NCBI RefSeq assembly: GCF_000636015.1
Contig: NZ_JFZJ01000021.1
Span: forward strand, 1 to 35,435
Source: Rhodomicrobium udaipurense JA643
GTDB taxonomy: Bacteria; Pseudomonadota; Alphaproteobacteria; Rhizobiales; Rhodomicrobiaceae
DNA: 35,435 bases
Direction of reading: 5' to 3'
Every line of letters begins with the position of its first letter. The first letter of the stretch is position 1. The translations under genes and the position numbers were made by a program. Under the pieces are notes generated by a model, which worked only from the letters and a program-made list of their open reading frames with translations, had not been told where the DNA came from and did no database searches. Of this stretch, positions 24,272-33,517 are shown one piece after another.

Positions 24272-25258
24272 ATGACCCTGGATTCAGACATTCTCATCGA
24301 CCGTCGCCGTCTCAAGCGTCGCCTGACCGTTTGGCGCGTGCTTGCCATCGTCGCGTTCGTCGCCGCGCTTGCTTTCGCGGGCGCACGGTCGGGCGGCGAC
24401 GACGGCACATCTGGTTTCGGGATCGGGCGCGACCACATCGCGCGCATCACGATCTCGGGCTTTATCGGCGACTCGAAGTCCCGGCACGACATGCTGGAAA
24501 AGCTTCGCAAGGACGACAATGTGAAGGCGGTCATCGTCGCCGTGGATAGCCCAGGCGGCACCACGACAGGCGGCGAAGCCCTCTACGAAGACTTGCGCGA
24601 ACTCGCGAACGCCAAGCCCGTCGCCGCCGTGTTCGGCACAATGGCGACGTCGGCGGCCTATCTCGGCGGCATCGCCACGGATTATATCGTCGCGCGCGGT
24701 AATACGATCACCGGCTCCGTTGGCGTAATCTTTCAGTGGGCCGACGTCTCGGAGCTTCTCGGCAAGGTCGGCGTGAAGGTCGATGAGGTGAGAAGCGGCG
24801 CGCTCAAGGCGAAGCCGTCGCCGTTCACGCCCGTTGACGATGCGGCCCGTGCGCTTACGGAACAGCTTGTGAAGGACAGTCAGGGCTGGTTCGTGGGGCT
24901 GGTCGCGGAGCGGCGCAAAGCCGCAGTATCGTCCCTCGAAGACATCAAGACCGGCCGGATCTACACCGGCAGACAGGCGGCTCAGGTCGGGCTTATTGAC
25001 GCGATCGGGGATGAGCAGGTTGCCATCAAATGGTTCACCGATGCCCGCAAAGTGCCGTCTGGCCTGAAAGTGCGGGACTGGAAACCCGGACAATCCGTGT
25101 CCTCGCTGCTTTCCGCGTCGATGTCGAGCCTCGCGCTGAAGCTCGGTGTCGCGTCTCTTGTGGACGCGGCTGTGCTCGAAGGTCTGGACATCCTGAAGGA
25201 CCGTCCGCTTGACGGCTTATTCTCCATTTGGCACCCTCAGCTCAGCAATGTGAGATAA
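24272..25258 (+). CDS. sppA: signal peptide peptidase SppA, 36-kDa type
   Basis: SppA is a membrane-bound serine protease of family S49 that degrades cleaved signal peptides. The 328-residue protein has one N-terminal membrane helix (about 19-40). The nucleophile is Ser127 in [13 protein letters not shown], and the general base is Lys179 in [11 protein letters not shown]. The 52-residue separation equals that of the Ser-Lys dyad in Bacillus Spp[21 protein letters not shown] and TGSVGVIFQ are also present. I chose the ATG at 24272, with GAAGGTGA upstream; the frame opens at 24233. The gene lies between rpsA and ihfB, a typical alphaproteobacterial position. Confidence 0.94.
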   Translation: MTLDSDILIDRRRLKRRLTVWRVLAIVAFVAALAFAGARSGGDDGTSGFGIGRDHIARITISGFIGDSKSRHDMLEKLRKDDNVKAVIVAVDSPGGTTTGGEALYEDLRELANAKPVAAVFGTMATSAAYLGGIATDYIVARGNTITGSVGVIFQWADVSELLGKVGVKVDEVRSGALKAKPSPFTPVDDAARALTEQLVKDSQGWFVGLVAERRKAAVSSLEDIKTGRIYTGRQAAQVGLIDAIGDEQVAIKWFTDARKVPSGLKVRDWKPGQSVSSLLSASMSSLALKLGVASLVDAAVLEGLDILKDRPLDGLFSIWHPQLSNVR

Positions 25259-25262
25259 ATGT

Positions 25263-25595
25263 ATGATTAAGTCCGAGCTGATTGAGAAACTTGCCGCGAC
25301 GAACCCCCATCTCATGCACCGGGATGTGGAGAAAATCGTGAATGTGATTTTCGAAGAGATTACTGGCGCGCTGACCAAAGGCGACCGTGTCGAGCTGCGC
25401 GGCTTTGGCGCATTTTCCGTCAAGCACCGCCCCGCTAGGGTCGGTCGCAACCCGAGGACGGGGGATCAGGTTTCGGTGCCTGAAAAGTTCGTCCCCTATT
25501 TCAAGACAGGCAAAGAGCTGAGAATCAGGCTTAATCCGCCCGAGGCTCCTGCCGAGAAGCCGAAAGGCCGCAAGAAGGCAGCGAAGGCATCCTAA
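25263..25595 (+). CDS. ihfB: integration host factor subunit beta
   Basis: IHF beta pairs with IHF alpha to bend DNA at specific sites. The 110-residue protein begins [17 protein letters not shown]. It has [20 protein letters not shown] and VGRNPRTGD, the beta-arm with the intercalating proline, followed by [14 protein letters not shown]. The C-terminal tail is basic and Lys-rich ([11 protein letters not shown]), as often in alphaproteobacteria. It follows sppA by four bases, so co-transcription is likely. Confidence 0.96.
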   Translation: MIKSELIEKLAATNPHLMHRDVEKIVNVIFEEITGALTKGDRVELRGFGAFSVKHRPARVGRNPRTGDQVSVPEKFVPYFKTGKELRIRLNPPEAPAEKPKGRKKAAKAS

Positions 25596-25629
25596 CTCTG
25601 GCGACAGGCGGCCGCTGGCCGATGCATCC

Positions 25630-25992
25630 ATGAAACGTTTCCTCATCTTCGTTCTGCTTCTGATCATTGGCGCGGTCATCGCGGCTTTCGCTGTCGCGAA
25701 CCGACACGACGTCTCGTTCGTCGTTGATCCGTTCATCGACCGCGACATCGCGCTCAAGGTGAACCTGCCGTTCTACGTCTTCCTGTTTGGCGCAGCTTTT
25801 CTTGGCGCTATCGGCGGCTGGATCGCCGCGTGGCTCGGTCAGGGCCATTGGCGCAAGGCCGCACGCGACACGCACAGGGAGGCGGCCATCTGGAAGCAGG
25901 AGGCCGAGAAGCTCAAGCGCGGACTCGAGCAGGCTTTGCCGAAGCCCGGCGCCGCGCAGCCCCAGCAGCGAGCGCTTCGCTCCATCCGCTAG
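25630..25992 (+). CDS. LapA domain membrane protein
   Basis: The 120-residue protein has two membrane helices (about 4-24 and 46-70) joined by a short loop, NRHDVSFVVDPFIDR, the DUF1049/LapA signature region. A cytoplasmic helix follows, rich in Arg, Glu and Lys (KQEAEKLKRGLEQAL). LapA (LapA/LapB of enterobacteria) takes part in lipopolysaccharide assembly control, but for this alphaproteobacterial member the role is inferred only from the domain. Its place between ihfB and trpF is conserved in many alphaproteobacteria. Confidence 0.85.
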   Translation: MKRFLIFVLLLIIGAVIAAFAVANRHDVSFVVDPFIDRDIALKVNLPFYVFLFGAAFLGAIGGWIAAWLGQGHWRKAARDTHREAAIWKQEAEKLKRGLEQALPKPGAAQPQQRALRSIR

Positions 25993-26314
25993 GCCGGTCC
26001 GCCGCGGCTTTGTCAGGCGGATTGGAGGGCCGGTTTACGCGAGCAAGTGGATGGGTGAAGCCCGGCGCGGTTCGACGGTCGCGAATGCAAGGCAGATTGA
26101 GGCGCATTGCCCGTTCCAAAGGGACGCGGGTTTGTGAAATCTCAGTCTTGAATAATGATCAGGCGGCGCGCTTGCGATGCCATCGAACGATAGCGATCCA
26201 AGATTTCGCGCTTCCGTGGAACGCGGAAGCCATAGATGAAATCACAGATAGCGTAGTTTCGCTCCGCCTCGATCTGGTGAGGCAGACACAAGCCTTCACG
26301 ACAGCTTTGAGAGC
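25993..26314. other. gap between lapA-like gene and trpF
   Basis: In these 322 bases I see no gene. A 7-bp stem with 7-base loop (GCTTCCG/CGGAAGC) lies at 26210-26230 with no T-run. The AT-richer stretch at about 26140-26270 may hold a promoter for the trp genes. No leader peptide with a tryptophan run is apparent. Confidence 0.45.
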
Positions 26315-26951
26315 ATGACCGTTTCCGTCAAAATCTGCGGACTTTCAACCGAGGATACGCTCGAAGCAGCTATCGGCGCGGGCGCGGACTATGCGGGCAT
26401 GGTGTTTTTCCCGAAAAGCCCGCGCAATGTTTCGGTCGCCCGGGCTGCGGAACTCGCGACGCTGGCGCGCGGACGGATCGCCATCGTTGCGCTGACGGTC
26501 GATGCCGACGACGCGCTTCTCGAAGCGATCAAGACCCGCGTCGCGCCGCTTCGGCGCTCGAATCATCAAGGCGGTGAAGGTCGGGAGCCTCGACGATATC
26601 GAGGCGTCGCGGGCATACGAGCCCTCCGCCGACATCGTGCTGTTCGATGCGCCGCCGCCTCGCGCGCCGGACGCGCTTCCCGGCGGCAACGGTATTTCGT
26701 TCGACTGGACGTGGCTCGCGAAGGCGCAACCCAGACCCGATTTTATGCTTTCAGGCGGCCTCGACCCTGATAATGTGCGCCTCGCAATTGCCACGAGCGG
26801 ATCGGCAAGCGTCGATGTTTCGTCGGGCGTCGAGCGCGCTCCCGGCGTGAAGGATCCGAACCTCATCGCCCGCTTCGTCCGCGCCGCCAAACATCTTGAA
26901 CCAGTCGCCGCGACCGCGGCGGAAGAGGATCGACATGGACCCCATCGCTGA
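26315..26951 (+). pseudogene. trpF: phosphoribosylanthranilate isomerase, internally deleted and frameshifted
   Basis: TrpF isomerises phosphoribosylanthranilate in tryptophan synthesis. The first part (26315 to about 26548) is normal: VKICGLSTEDTLEAAIGAGA, then GMVFFPKSPRNVS and IVALTVDADDALLEAIKTRVAP. The reading then continues in another frame, from about 26547, with RFGARIIKAVKVGS, ADIVLFDAPPPRAPDALPGG, FDWTWLAK, FMLSGGLDPDNVRLAI and [21 protein letters not shown], to the TGA at 26949-26951. The segment with the conserved LQLHG-ET motif, about 20 residues, is missing at the join. The two parts are in frames 2 and 0, so a deletion of about 60 bases, not divisible by three (length equal to 2 modulo 3), explains both facts. 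As written, translation would end at about 26770. It may be a true mutation or an assembly gap. Confidence 0.88.
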
Positions 26952-28170
26952 AACGCCGCTGCATCTGAACAGTTACCGCACCGGCCCGGACGAAAGGGGC
27001 CATTTCGGGCTTTATGGCGGACGCTTTGTTGCCGAAACGCTGATGCCGCTCATCCTCGAACTCGAAGCGGCGTATGAGGCGGCCAAGATCGATCCCGCAT
27101 TTCACGCGGAACTCGCAGACCTGAACGCCCATTACGCAGGCCGGCCCAGCCCGCTCTACTTCGCGGAACGGCTCACGCAGCACCTCGGCGGCGCGAAGGT
27201 CTACTTCAAGCGCGAGGAACTGAACCACACAGGCTCGCACAAGGTAAACAACTGCCTCGGCCAGATCCTGCTGGCGAAGCGCATGGGCAAGAAGCGCATC
27301 ATCGCGGAAACGGGCGCGGGCCAGCACGGCGTCGCAACGGCCACGGTGGCCGCGCGGTTCGGCCTGCCATGCGTGATCTACATGGGCGCGACGGACATCG
27401 AGCGGCAGAAGCCGAACGTTTTTCGCATGCGGCTTCTCGGCGCGGAAGTGCGGCCCGTAATCTCCGGCACCGGCACGCTGAAGGACGCCATGAACGAGGC
27501 GTTGCGCGATTGGGTGTCGAACGTCGAGGACACGTTCTACATCATCGGCACGGTGGCCGGTCCGCATCCCTATCCCGCCATGGTGCGCGATTTTCAGGCG
27601 GTCATCGGGCAGGAAACCCGCGAGCAGATGCTTGCGGCGGAAGGCCGCCTGCCGGATACGCTGGTTGCGGCCATCGGCGGCGGCTCGAACGCGATGGGCA
27701 TTTTCCACCCCTTCCTCGACGACCCGAGCGTAAAAATGTTCGGCGTGGAAGCGGCGGGCAGGGGCCTCGATGTGCCGAACGGGCATTGCGCCTCGCTCAA
27801 CGGCGGCAAGCCCGGCGTGCTGCACGGCAACCGCACCTATTTGCTGCAGGACGGCGACGGCCAGATCCTCGAAGGACATTCGATCTCGGCGGGCCTCGAC
27901 TATCCGGGCATCGGGCCCGAGCACAGCTGGCTGCGCGACACCGGCCGCGTGACCTATGTTTCGGCGACGGACCGCGAGGCGCTGGACGCGTTCCAGCTCT
28001 GCACGCGGATCGAGGGCATCATCCCCGCGCTCGAACCTGCGCACGCGCTCGCCTATGTGACAAAACTTGCCCCCACCTTGCCGCCGGACGATCTCCTCGT
28101 TATGAACATGAGCGGGCGGGGCGACAAGGACATCTTCGCCGTTGCCGGTCATCTCGGAATGGACATCTAG
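26935..28170 (+). CDS. trpB: tryptophan synthase beta chain
   Basis: TrpB is the pyridoxal phosphate enzyme that joins indole to serine. The 411-residue protein has the PLP lysine Lys103 in [14 protein letters not shown], the [20 protein letters not shown] motif, and the phosphate-binding [27 protein letters not shown] is the usual mobile region of TrpB1-type proteins. The ATG at 26935 has GAAGAGGA upstream and overlaps the end of trpF by 17 bases, so translational coupling to trpF is normally expected. Because of the trpF frameshift, ribosomes would stop about 165 bases early, and trpB translation would rely on its own binding site. Confidence 0.97.
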   Translation: MDPIAETPLHLNSYRTGPDERGHFGLYGGRFVAETLMPLILELEAAYEAAKIDPAFHAELADLNAHYAGRPSPLYFAERLTQHLGGAKVYFKREELNHTGSHKVNNCLGQILLAKRMGKKRIIAETGAGQHGVATATVAARFGLPCVIYMGATDIERQKPNVFRMRLLGAEVRPVISGTGTLKDAMNEALRDWVSNVEDTFYIIGTVAGPHPYPAMVRDFQAVIGQETREQMLAAEGRLPDTLVAAIGGGSNAMGIFHPFLDDPSVKMFGVEAAGRGLDVPNGHCASLNGGKPGVLHGNRTYLLQDGDGQILEGHSISAGLDYPGIGPEHSWLRDTGRVTYVSATDREALDAFQLCTRIEGIIPALEPAHALAYVTKLAPTLPPDDLLVMNMSGRGDKDIFAVAGHLGMDI

Positions 28171-28204
28171 CGCACACGCGCGCTCTTAAGGCTCAAAGGC
28201 GATC

Positions 28205-29023
28205 ATGCATCGGCTCGCGACAGTCTTCGAAGAATTGGCGGCTCAAGACCGCAAGGCTTTCGTCACCTTCATTACGGCTGGCGATCCCGACACCGCCACG
28301 TCTCTCGAAATCCTCAAGGGTCTGCCGGGGGCGGGCGCGGATGTCATCGAGCTTGGCATGCCCTTTTCCGACCCCATGGCGGACGGTCCGGCGATCCAGC
28401 GCGCGTCGCTGCGGGCGTTGCACGCCGGTCAGGACATGCACAAGACGCTCGCCATGGTGCGCGCCTTCCGCGAGACGAACAAGACGACGCCCATCGTGCT
28501 TATGGGCTACTACAACCCCATATACGTCTATCCGGTGGATAGTTTCCTCGCCGACGCGGTCGAGGCGGGCGTCGACGGGCTGATCGTGGTCGACGCGCCG
28601 CCGGAAGCCGACGACGAGCTTTGCATCCCGGCCATGAACGCCGGATTGAATTTCGTTCGCCTGACCACGCCGACGACCGACGATCATCGCCTCGGCGCCG
28701 TGCTCGCGAACACGAGCGGCTTCGTCTATTACGTGTCGATCACGGGCGTGACCGGAACACGCGCGCCCGACCTCGAAGCGGTGGCGAAGAACGTGGCTCG
28801 CATCAAGGCGAGAACCACGCTTCCCGTCGCGGTTGGCTTCGGCGTGCGCACGCCCGAACAGGCGAAGTCGATCGCGAGCGTCGCCGACGGTGTCGTCGTC
28901 GGCTCAGCGCTCGTGGACACCATCGCCCAGAGCCTTGACGACAAGGGGCGCGCGACCGAACTAACCGTAAGCTCCGTGCTCACATTGGTCGAAAAGCTCT
29001 CCGCCGGCCTGAAGGCAGCCTGA
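28205..29023 (+). CDS. trpA: tryptophan synthase alpha chain
   Basis: TrpA splits indole-3-glycerol phosphate into indole and glyceraldehyde 3-phosphate, and passes indole to TrpB. The 272-residue barrel protein shows the catalytic Glu49 and Asp60 in [16 protein letters not shown], plus [37 protein letters not shown] and [13 protein letters not shown]. The ATG at 28205 has AAAGG six bases upstream. It follows trpB by 34 bases in the same operon. Confidence 0.97.
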   Translation: MHRLATVFEELAAQDRKAFVTFITAGDPDTATSLEILKGLPGAGADVIELGMPFSDPMADGPAIQRASLRALHAGQDMHKTLAMVRAFRETNKTTPIVLMGYYNPIYVYPVDSFLADAVEAGVDGLIVVDAPPEADDELCIPAMNAGLNFVRLTTPTTDDHRLGAVLANTSGFVYYVSITGVTGTRAPDLEAVAKNVARIKARTTLPVAVGFGVRTPEQAKSIASVADGVVVGSALVDTIAQSLDDKGRATELTVSSVLTLVEKLSAGLKAA

Positions 29024-29069
29024 ACACTAGCGAAGATGGCCTCCCTCGAGGCAATGAAAGCGAAAAGCC

Positions 29070-30092
29070 GTGAACTGGATCAATAGCGTCGTCCGCCCCA
29101 AGATCAGCGGTCTCTGGCAGAAAAAGGAGATGCCGGAGAACCTTTGGATCAAGTGCCCGGAAACCGGGCAGATGGTATTCCACAAGGATCTGGAGGCGAA
29201 CCAGTTCGTTTTTCCGCAATCCGGCCATCACATGCGCATCGGGGCTGTGCCGCGGCTGAAATCCTTCTTCGACGACGGCAAGTTCGAGACGTTGTCCACA
29301 CCCGAAGTGCCCGCCGACCCGCTGAAGTTCCGCGACGAGAAGCGTTATGCGGACCGCATCAAGGAAGCGCGCGCGAAAACCGGCATGCAGGATGCGCTGA
29401 TCACCGGCGTTGGTCTGCTCGATGGGCTGACGGTCGTCGCGGGCGTGCAGGACTTCTCCTTCATGGGCGGCTCGCTCGGCATGGCGGCGGGTGAGGCGAT
29501 CATCCTCGGCATGATGAAAGCCGTCGAGTTGAAAGCGCCATACATCCTTTTCGTGTCGTCCGGCGGCGCGCGCATGCAGGAGGGCATCTTGTCGCTCATG
29601 CAGATGCCGCGTACCACGGTTGCGGTGCAGCGCCTGCGCGACGCGGGCCTGCCTTATATCGTGGTGCTGACCAACCCGACAACGGGCGGCGTCACGGCCT
29701 CTTATGCCATGCTGGGCGACATCCACATCGCGGAACCCGGCGCGCTCATCGGTTTTGCCGGGCCGCGCGTCATCGAGCAGACGATCCGCGAGAAGCTGCC
29801 CGATGGCTTCCAGCGCTCGGAATATCTCCTCGACCACGGCATGATCGACATGGTGGTGCACCGCCATGAACTGCGCGACACGCTCGCCCGGATCTGCGCG
29901 ATGCTGACGGCGGAGCGTCGCGGTGAGATCAAGGCGCGCGCGACGGCTGCGGCCGAGGACAACGCCCGGCATTTGAACGGCGCCGCCTCCGATGCCAAGC
30001 TGCCGGCGACGCCGGAACAGATCGCGGCGACAACCATCGAGCCTGCCTCGCCCGAGCCGACCAAGGCCCCGGCGCCCGCATCGCCGTCATGA
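29070..30092 (+). CDS. accD: acetyl-CoA carboxylase carboxyltransferase beta subunit
   Basis: AccD transfers the carboxyl group from biotin to acetyl-CoA, together with AccA. The 340-residue protein starts [14 protein letters not shown] at a GTG, with CGAGG upstream. It has the crotonase-like core: [58 protein letters not shown], and [20 protein letters not shown]. At the N-terminus, the four-cysteine zinc ribbon of the E. coli enzyme is reduced to a single Cys28 ([19 protein letters not shown]), as I recall from other alphaproteobacterial AccD. The C-terminal 45 residues are a Pro/Ala/Thr-rich tail. The stop overlaps folC by four bases. Confidence 0.96.
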   Translation: MNWINSVVRPKISGLWQKKEMPENLWIKCPETGQMVFHKDLEANQFVFPQSGHHMRIGAVPRLKSFFDDGKFETLSTPEVPADPLKFRDEKRYADRIKEARAKTGMQDALITGVGLLDGLTVVAGVQDFSFMGGSLGMAAGEAIILGMMKAVELKAPYILFVSSGGARMQEGILSLMQMPRTTVAVQRLRDAGLPYIVVLTNPTTGGVTASYAMLGDIHIAEPGALIGFAGPRVIEQTIREKLPDGFQRSEYLLDHGMIDMVVHRHELRDTLARICAMLTAERRGEIKARATAAAEDNARHLNGAASDAKLPATPEQIAATTIEPASPEPTKAPAPASPS

Positions 30093-31462
30093 GCAAAGCG
30101 GGGCACACTCGCGCCCCTCACAATTCTTCGGACATATCCTTGAGCTCACCCTCAGACAGCCTGCTTGCGCGCCTTCAGACGCTGCACCCGAAAAGCATCG
30201 ACCTCTCGCTCGGCCGCGTGCATCGGCTTCTCCGCGCGCTCGGCGACCCGCATCGCAGCATTCCCCCCGTGGTTCACGTCGCGGGCACGAACGGCAAGGG
30301 GTCCGTGGTCGCGTTCCTGAAGGCGATGCTGGAAGCGTCCGGTTATCGCGCGCATGTTTTCACGTCGCCGCATCTGGTGCGTTTCCACGAACGCATCCAA
30401 CTCGCGGCGCAGGGCGGTGCAAGGCCGATCAGCGAGAGCCATCTGGCCGACGTTCTGGCGCGCACCGAGACTGCCAATCGCGGTGAGCCGATCACGTTCT
30501 TCGAAATCACCACGGCGGCGGCGTTCCTCGCCTTCGCCGAAAATCCTGCCGACATCGTGCTTCTGGAGACGGGGCTCGGCGGGCGGCTCGACGCGACAAA
30601 CGTCATCGACGAGCCTTTGGCAACCGTGCTGACGGCGATCTCGATCGATCATTGCTCCTATCTCGGCGATAGTATCGAAGCCATCGCCGGCGAGAAGGCG
30701 GGCATTCTGAAGCGCGGGCGCCCTGCCATCGTTTCGCGGCAGTCGGACGAGGCGATGCACGTCATTGCCATGCGCGCCGCAGCCCTCGAAGCGCCAGTTA
30801 GCGCGGCTGGAGCGAGTTGGGACGTGTTCGAGCAGCAGGGCCACCTCGTCTATCAGGATGAGGAGAGTCTGCTCGATCTGCCGCTTCCGCGCCTAGTCGG
30901 CCGCCACCAGTTCGAGAACGCGGGCACGGCCATCGCCTCCGCGCGCAATCTCGAAGGCTTCCACGTGTCCGAGGCCGCCATCGCAAAGGGGATCACGTCG
31001 GCGGTCTGGCCTGCGCGGCTCGAACGCCTCGGCCCCGGACATCTTCACGCTCTCGCGCCCGAAGGCTCGGAAATCTGGGTGGACGGCGGGCATAATCCGG
31101 CTGCGGGCGAAGTGGTCGCGCGCGCGCTTGCCGACCTCGAAGAGCGCGTGTCGAGCCCCATTCATCTGATCGTCGGCATGCTGTCGACCAAGGACGCGGG
31201 CGGTTTTCTCCGTCACTTTCAGGGCCTGCCCGAGCTTACGGCCACCGTCGACATCGAGGGCCAGACGTCGGCTTACAAGGCGGACGAGCTTGCCGCCATC
31301 GCGCGCCGCGAGGGACTTGCCGCCGAGCCCGCTGGAAGCCTCGAAGAGGCGTTTGCGAATAGCCGCGCCGCCGCGAAAGGCCCCGTCCGCATCGTCATCG
31401 CGGGTTCGCTCTATCTCGCCGGGCAGGTGCTCGCGGCCCACGCCGAAGAACCGCACGACTGA
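30089..31462 (+). CDS. folC: bifunctional folylpolyglutamate / dihydrofolate synthase
   Basis: FolC adds L-glutamate to dihydropteroate and folates. The 457-residue protein has the ATP-binding [19 protein letters not shown] at about 65-83, [51 protein letters not shown], and [12 protein letters not shown] near the C-terminal domain. Its ATG overlaps the accD stop (ATGA), which indicates coupling. The first 25 residues have no family match, so a start at a later codon, such as the TTG before [11 protein letters not shown], cannot be excluded. Confidence 0.95.
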   Translation: MSKAGHTRAPHNSSDISLSSPSDSLLARLQTLHPKSIDLSLGRVHRLLRALGDPHRSIPPVVHVAGTNGKGSVVAFLKAMLEASGYRAHVFTSPHLVRFHERIQLAAQGGARPISESHLADVLARTETANRGEPITFFEITTAAAFLAFAENPADIVLLETGLGGRLDATNVIDEPLATVLTAISIDHCSYLGDSIEAIAGEKAGILKRGRPAIVSRQSDEAMHVIAMRAAALEAPVSAAGASWDVFEQQGHLVYQDEESLLDLPLPRLVGRHQFENAGTAIASARNLEGFHVSEAAIAKGITSAVWPARLERLGPGHLHALAPEGSEIWVDGGHNPAAGEVVARALADLEERVSSPIHLIVGMLSTKDAGGFLRHFQGLPELTATVDIEGQTSAYKADELAAIARREGLAAEPAGSLEEAFANSRAAAKGPVRIVIAGSLYLAGQVLAAHAEEPHD

Positions 31463-31474
31463 ATTTCAGAGCGT

Positions 31475-32401
31475 TTATCGCGCGCCCAGAGTTTGGCCAA
31501 CGACGTTCGAGATCGCCGGCGCAATCTCACGCAGGCTTTGCTGCGTGCTCGCATTCGAGCGCGTTTCGTTGGTGGGACCGAGGGTGATCTTCAGCCGGTG
31601 CGTGTCGGTGCGTCCCGCGCTTGCCAGCGAGTTGTTGCCGTTGTGGCCCTTGAAGTGCACCAGCGTCCAACTCGGGCTGATGTTTGCGCTTTTCACGACG
31701 GTGAACTCGATCGAATGGGTGATCGACTTGAGCGGGGCTTCGCAGTCTGCGGAAGGCGCGCCGGACCTTTGACGGCACGTGAAAGCCGGAGGCGCGGCGG
31801 GCCGAGTGCTTTGCTTCGGCTGCGGCGACAGCAGGGCGCGGTTGCCGCCTTCCAGCGGCCCGAGCACCGACTTGATCCACTGCCTGAGCCCAAGATCGCT
31901 GTTCAGATCGCGTCCCTTGGGAAGGATGCAATTGTCGAACGCTTCACGTCGGTTGATCTTGCTCGCCGGGTTGAGTTGCTCGTGCACCTCCGTGAAATTC
32001 ATGGAGAAGCTCACGCTCTCTGTCCGCGAAGCCGTGGTGGCGACGCCGCCGCCGAGGCCAAGCGAAAAGCCGCGCGAGAAGGTGCCGAGTGAAGCCGATC
32101 TGAAAGGCGGAAACGGATCAAGCACAGCGACCGAAGGCGTGATCGAAGACGACTCGTTGGCGATCAGGTCGAGGTCGACATTCGCGCCCCAGGTCTGAAA
32201 CCAGACGTATTCCTTGGGAATGTCACGCGTCGCGTCGTAGATCTCGCATTTGACGCGCTTCACGACCTCGTTGATCGGAATGCTGCCGTCCTCACGCGCC
32301 TCGGTGCCGTTGATAGGGCTGAGCGCGGGCACCGTTGTGCAACCGCCAAGCCCGACAAGCGCACATGATGCGGCGACGGAAAAAAACTGCGCAACACGCA
32401 T
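31475..32401 (-). CDS. predicted lipoprotein of unknown function
   Basis: The 308-residue protein has a lipoprotein signal peptide, MRVAQFFSVAASCALVGLGG followed by Cys21 (lipobox LGGC). The mature part shows IPINEVVKRVKCEIYDATRD, and SLGTFSRGFSLGLGGGVATT with RTESVSFSMNF just after it, then RDLNSDLGLRQWIKSVLGPL. I know of no named domain; similar proteins occur in Rhizobiales as hypothetical proteins. The segment after about residue 180 is low-complexity and Pro/Ala-rich up to APPAFTC, followed by an Ile/Thr-rich stretch (SITHSIEFTVVKSANISPSW) that could form beta strands. It is convergent with folC, with 12 bases between the stops. No Shine-Dalgarno sequence decides the start, but the signal peptide supports it. 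Confidence 0.8.
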   Translation of the reverse strand: MRVAQFFSVAASCALVGLGGCTTVPALSPINGTEAREDGSIPINEVVKRVKCEIYDATRDIPKEYVWFQTWGANVDLDLIANESSSITPSVAVLDPFPPFRSASLGTFSRGFSLGLGGGVATTASRTESVSFSMNFTEVHEQLNPASKINRREAFDNCILPKGRDLNSDLGLRQWIKSVLGPLEGGNRALLSPQPKQSTRPAAPPAFTCRQRSGAPSADCEAPLKSITHSIEFTVVKSANISPSWTLVHFKGHNGNNSLASAGRTDTHRLKITLGPTNETRSNASTQQSLREIAPAISNVVGQTLGAR

Positions 32402-32604
32402 GAAAGAATGCCCCGACCCAAGCCGGGCGCAAGCTTACACACGGCGGCTATCGAGCAACAAGGCGCGCCCTTTGCTGCTCCTGTTGATATCCGTCAATGG
32501 CGTGTCATGAGAAAGCGACTGTTGCTTCTGGAACACCAAATAACAATCTTTGGTGGGTTGTATTATAATGGAAAAACCTTGGGTTGTTGTTTTGGTGCGC
32601 GCGA
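32402..32604. other. AT-rich spacer with an inverted repeat
   Basis: A 7-bp inverted repeat (CACCAAA/TTTGGTG, 8-base loop) lies at 32534-32555. The surrounding 100 bases (about 32505-32605) are clearly richer in A and T than the rest of the window. They probably hold the promoter of the lipoprotein gene, which is read on the minus strand, and the end of the dehydrogenase transcript. No classical terminator is seen. Confidence 0.4.
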
Positions 32605-33474
32605 TTATTTTCGGTTCAGCCGCGCAATGAGGCTCGACGTGTCCCAGCGCTTGCCGCCCATCGCCTGCACCTCGGAATAAAACTGATCGACAAGCGCGGC
32701 GAGCGGCAGATGAGCGCCGTTCTTACGCGCCTCGTCGAGACAGATTGCGAGGTCCTTCCGCATCCAGTCGACCGCGAAGCCGAAGTCGAACTGCCCAGCG
32801 TCCATCGTCTTCGAGCGGTTTTCCATCTGCCAGGACTGCGCCGCGCCCTTGGAGATCGTGTCGATCACGGCGGCCACATCGAGCCCCGCCTTCTGCGCGA
32901 AGTGGATGCCCTCCGCGAGCCCCTGCACAACGCCCGCGATGCAGAGCTGATTGACCATCTTTGTGAGTTGGCCCGCGCCCGCCGGCCCCATATGCCTCAC
33001 CGCGCGTGCGAACGAGGCGATGACCGGTTCGGCACTGGCGAAGGCGTCCGCGTCGCCGCCGACCATCACGGTCAGCGTGCCGTTTTCCGCGCCCGCCTGT
33101 CCGCCCGAAACCGGCGCGTCGAGGAAATGCGCGCCGTGCGCCTTCGCGGCCGCGTGAAGCTCGCGCGCGACATCGGCGGAGTCGGTGGTGTTGTCGATGA
33201 AGATCGCGCCGGGCTTAAGCGCACCGAACGCGCCGTCGGGAGCGGTCGTCACTTCGCGCAGGTCGTTGTCGTTACCGACGCAGGAGAAGACGAAATCCGC
33301 ACCCTTCGCGGCCTCAGCGGGCGTCGGCGCGTGCTGGCCGCCGAACTCCGCCACCCATTTCGCCGCCTTCGCCGCCGTGCGGTTGAAGACCGTCACATCG
33401 TGGCCGCGCTTCGCGATATGCCCGGCCATGGGATAGCCCATGACGCCAAGTCCGATGAATGCAACCTTGCTCAT
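32605..33474 (-). CDS. NAD(P)-dependent beta-hydroxyacid dehydrogenase (3-hydroxyisobutyrate dehydrogenase family)
   Basis: The 289-residue protein has the Rossmann motif FIGLGVMGYPMAGHI (dinucleotide glycines at 8-13), the family substrate motif DAPVSGGQAGAENGTLTVMV at about 119-138, and catalytic Lys172 in GAGQLTKMVNQL. KDLAICLDEARKNGAHLPLA is the typical C-terminal pattern. The family reduces or oxidises 3-hydroxyisobutyrate, tartronate semialdehyde or succinic semialdehyde, and the sequence does not let me choose. The segment following the glycine-rich motif ends in VFNRT, where Asn-Arg would favour NADP. No valine-degradation or glyoxylate genes lie beside it. Confidence 0.9.
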   Translation of the reverse strand: MSKVAFIGLGVMGYPMAGHIAKRGHDVTVFNRTAAKAAKWVAEFGGQHAPTPAEAAKGADFVFSCVGNDNDLREVTTAPDGAFGALKPGAIFIDNTTDSADVARELHAAAKAHGAHFLDAPVSGGQAGAENGTLTVMVGGDADAFASAEPVIASFARAVRHMGPAGAGQLTKMVNQLCIAGVVQGLAEGIHFAQKAGLDVAAVIDTISKGAAQSWQMENRSKTMDAGQFDFGFAVDWMRKDLAICLDEARKNGAHLPLAALVDQFYSEVQAMGGKRWDTSSLIARLNRK

Positions 33475-33517
33475 GAGCGCGCTCCTTCAGATTTAGCGGG
33501 CCAATCGGCCGATGCGC

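Noticed and set aside
26500-26600. Programmed frameshift in trpF
   Set aside because: There is no slippery sequence at the join, and about 20 conserved residues are missing. A frameshift alone cannot restore them, so a deletion or assembly gap is more likely.
26863-28152. 429-residue open frame antisense to trpB
   Set aside because: trpB on the plus strand has all catalytic motifs; this frame is a composition shadow.
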